From positions 1 through 5,898 of the forward strand of contig JAKLIS010000102.1 of the NCBI GenBank assembly GCA_022709485.1: 5,898 nucleotides of DNA, in the 5' to 3' direction. This stretch comes from Elusimicrobiota bacterium. Its GTDB lineage: Bacteria; Elusimicrobiota; Elusimicrobia; F11. Made by a program: the position numbers and the translations under genes. The notes under the pieces are model-generated. The model made no database searches. It was given only the letters and a program-made list of their open reading frames with translations, and had not been told where the DNA came from. Each line of letters begins with the position of its first letter. The stretch's first letter is position 1. Below are positions 5,323-5,898 of the stretch, one piece after another.

Positions 5323-5898
5323 TTAGAGACTCCATGATTTTTATTAGGCGCGGCATGTCAAACATTAAATAATTTTCGAACTTGTGATTTTTAGAAATTT
5401 CATAAGGTTTGGGATTTCCCGGTGCCTGCAGACTTTTGATAGCGCTTCCCTTGCCAAATGACCATTGGAACCCAATCCCAGAACCATCCTCCAAAGGAGC
5501 CACTCGTGTGACCACTTCGTGTTCAAATTTTGTTTTGGCCGTTGTCTTTGGATTAAATTCCCTATATCGTCCCAAATCCGCCCCTTCGGCTCCGATAAGA
5601 GAAACTAGATTTGTATGAATGGAATCCTTATGTCCAAGAATAAAATACCCGCCTGCACTATGAGCAATTGTCATTTCGTAATCTGAATTAACATATTCTG
5701 GCAGAACCTTTCTTGAAACGATGGACCACCCACTTCCTTCAAATCCGGAAAAAATAATATCCATGGCAGAAAGACAATAGCGTCCAGCGACCCGAAAGAC
5801 TGTATCCACGCGCAAAGGCTTATGCCGCCCAAAGCCAGCCCGCAGTAGGCAGGCAGCACGCTCCAGGCGCTTTTCCCTAGACGGGAGAGAAGCAGGAA
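5315..5898 (-). CDS. Alpha/beta-hydrolase-like protein, 5' end missing (hydrolase 1)
   Basis: The frame is open from the right edge to TAA at 5315, with no convincing start; the first candidate is TTG at 5815, giving 166 residues (numbering below). It aligns with the last 150 residues of hydrolase 2 through shared blocks: GWS..S...L, YE..IA.S.GG.F...H, GA.G, EDG...G, FGKG, AP and H..E.YL. The nucleophile elbow is IAHSAGGYF (Ser53), the classic lipase-like form, and the candidate histidine is His144. The acidic position is Glu100 (EHEVVT) where hydrolase 2 has Asp (EKDLVT), so activity may be altered. The oxyanion-loop strand and the N-terminal regions of hydrolase 2 are not visible. They may lie outside the window, or this copy may be a truncated remnant, since composition and the best-looking frame change near 5815. 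It overlaps propeller 1 by 8 nt. Confidence is high for 5315-5790 and low beyond. Confidence 0.72.
   Translation of the reverse strand, partial: PASLPSREKRLERAACLLRAGFGRHKPLRVDTVFRVAGRYCLSAMDIIFSGFEGSGWSIVSRKVLPEYVNSDYEMTIAHSAGGYFILGHKDSIHTNLVSLIGAEGADLGRYREFNPKTTAKTKFEHEVVTRVAPLEDGSGIGFQWSFGKGSAIKSLQAPGNPKPYEISKNHKFENYLMFDMPRLIKIMESLNE
5330..5333 (-). promoter_or_regulatory. Ribosome binding site of propeller 1 inside the upstream gene
   Basis: GGAG lies seven bases before the ATG at 5322, inside the last codons of the hydrolase-like gene. It supports this start and coupling to the upstream gene, as in the second pair. Confidence 0.6.
5816..5898. other. G+C-rich edge segment with a competing hydrophobic reading frame
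   Basis: These 83 bases are about 63% G+C, against about 46% in the adjacent 5701-5800. On the minus strand two frames are open to the edge. The hydrolase frame is here unusually rich in Arg (REKRLERAACLLRAGFGRHK). The other frame, open down to 5671, is strongly hydrophobic (for example LPAYCGLALGGISLCAWIQ) and has more G/C third positions (29 of 40 codons by my count, versus 22 of 40). This looks like the end of a membrane-protein coding region joined to the hydrolase remnant, or an assembly junction. I cannot name the family. Confidence 0.35.

Noticed and set aside
5409..5618. Plus-strand open frame 5409-5618
   Set aside because: It is antisense to the hydrolase 1 region that aligns with hydrolase 2.
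1..5898. CRISPR array, tRNA, rRNA or intrinsic terminator
   Set aside because: There are no regularly spaced repeats, no cloverleaf or rRNA-like segments, and no GC-rich hairpin followed by a T-run in the few short gaps between genes.

Overview
The window is a compact run of genes, all on the minus strand, with almost no intergenic space. Its secreted or cell-envelope proteins (Sec-type signal peptides, TolB/PD40-type beta-propellers), its multi-membrane-pass histidine kinase and its moderate G+C suggest a bacterium, probably Gram-negative and uncultured. I cannot place the phylum from sequence alone. Both window edges cut genes, so it may be a short contig or part of a longer operon.

Reading in the direction of transcription (right to left), the layout is: (1) the 3' part of an alpha/beta-hydrolase-like gene (5315-5898, cut by the window edge or truncated at its 5' end); (2) a secreted PD40 beta-propeller gene of 329 aa (4333-5322), overlapping the hydrolase by 8 nt; (3) a short junction holding a 73-bp repeat and a 17-codon ORF made from the first codons of a histidine kinase gene (4260-4313); (4) a 708-aa secreted protein with a beta-rich N-terminal half and a C-terminal alpha/beta-hydrolase domain (2129-4255); (5) a second PD40 propeller of 304 aa (1239-2153), overlapping it by 25 nt; (6) the 73-bp repeat again; (7) a histidine kinase with about nine membrane segments, cut by the left edge after its dimerisation helices (1-1190).

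The two hydrolase/propeller pairs are clear paralogues: same order, the same overlapping stop/start, and alignable proteins. Their coding sequences have diverged strongly. The 73-bp repeat at the downstream end of each pair, offset by 3123 bp, is identical at 72 of 73 positions. The repeat spans the last codons of propeller 1, the intergenic ribosome binding site and the first ten codons of the kinase. The simplest reading is that propeller 1 once lay directly in front of the kinase, and that a roughly 3.1-kb cassette (hydrolase 2 plus propeller 2) was inserted between them fairly recently, duplicating this junction. Recombination between the repeats would restore the simpler order.

Function is inferred. 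The hydrolase domain has a plausible Ser-Asp-His triad, and each hydrolase is translationally linked to an exported propeller. A secreted hydrolase with a dedicated binding, chaperone or immunity partner would fit, in a cassette-exchange locus next to a membrane sensor kinase. The repeat and the paralogy are seen directly; an effector/immunity role is speculation.
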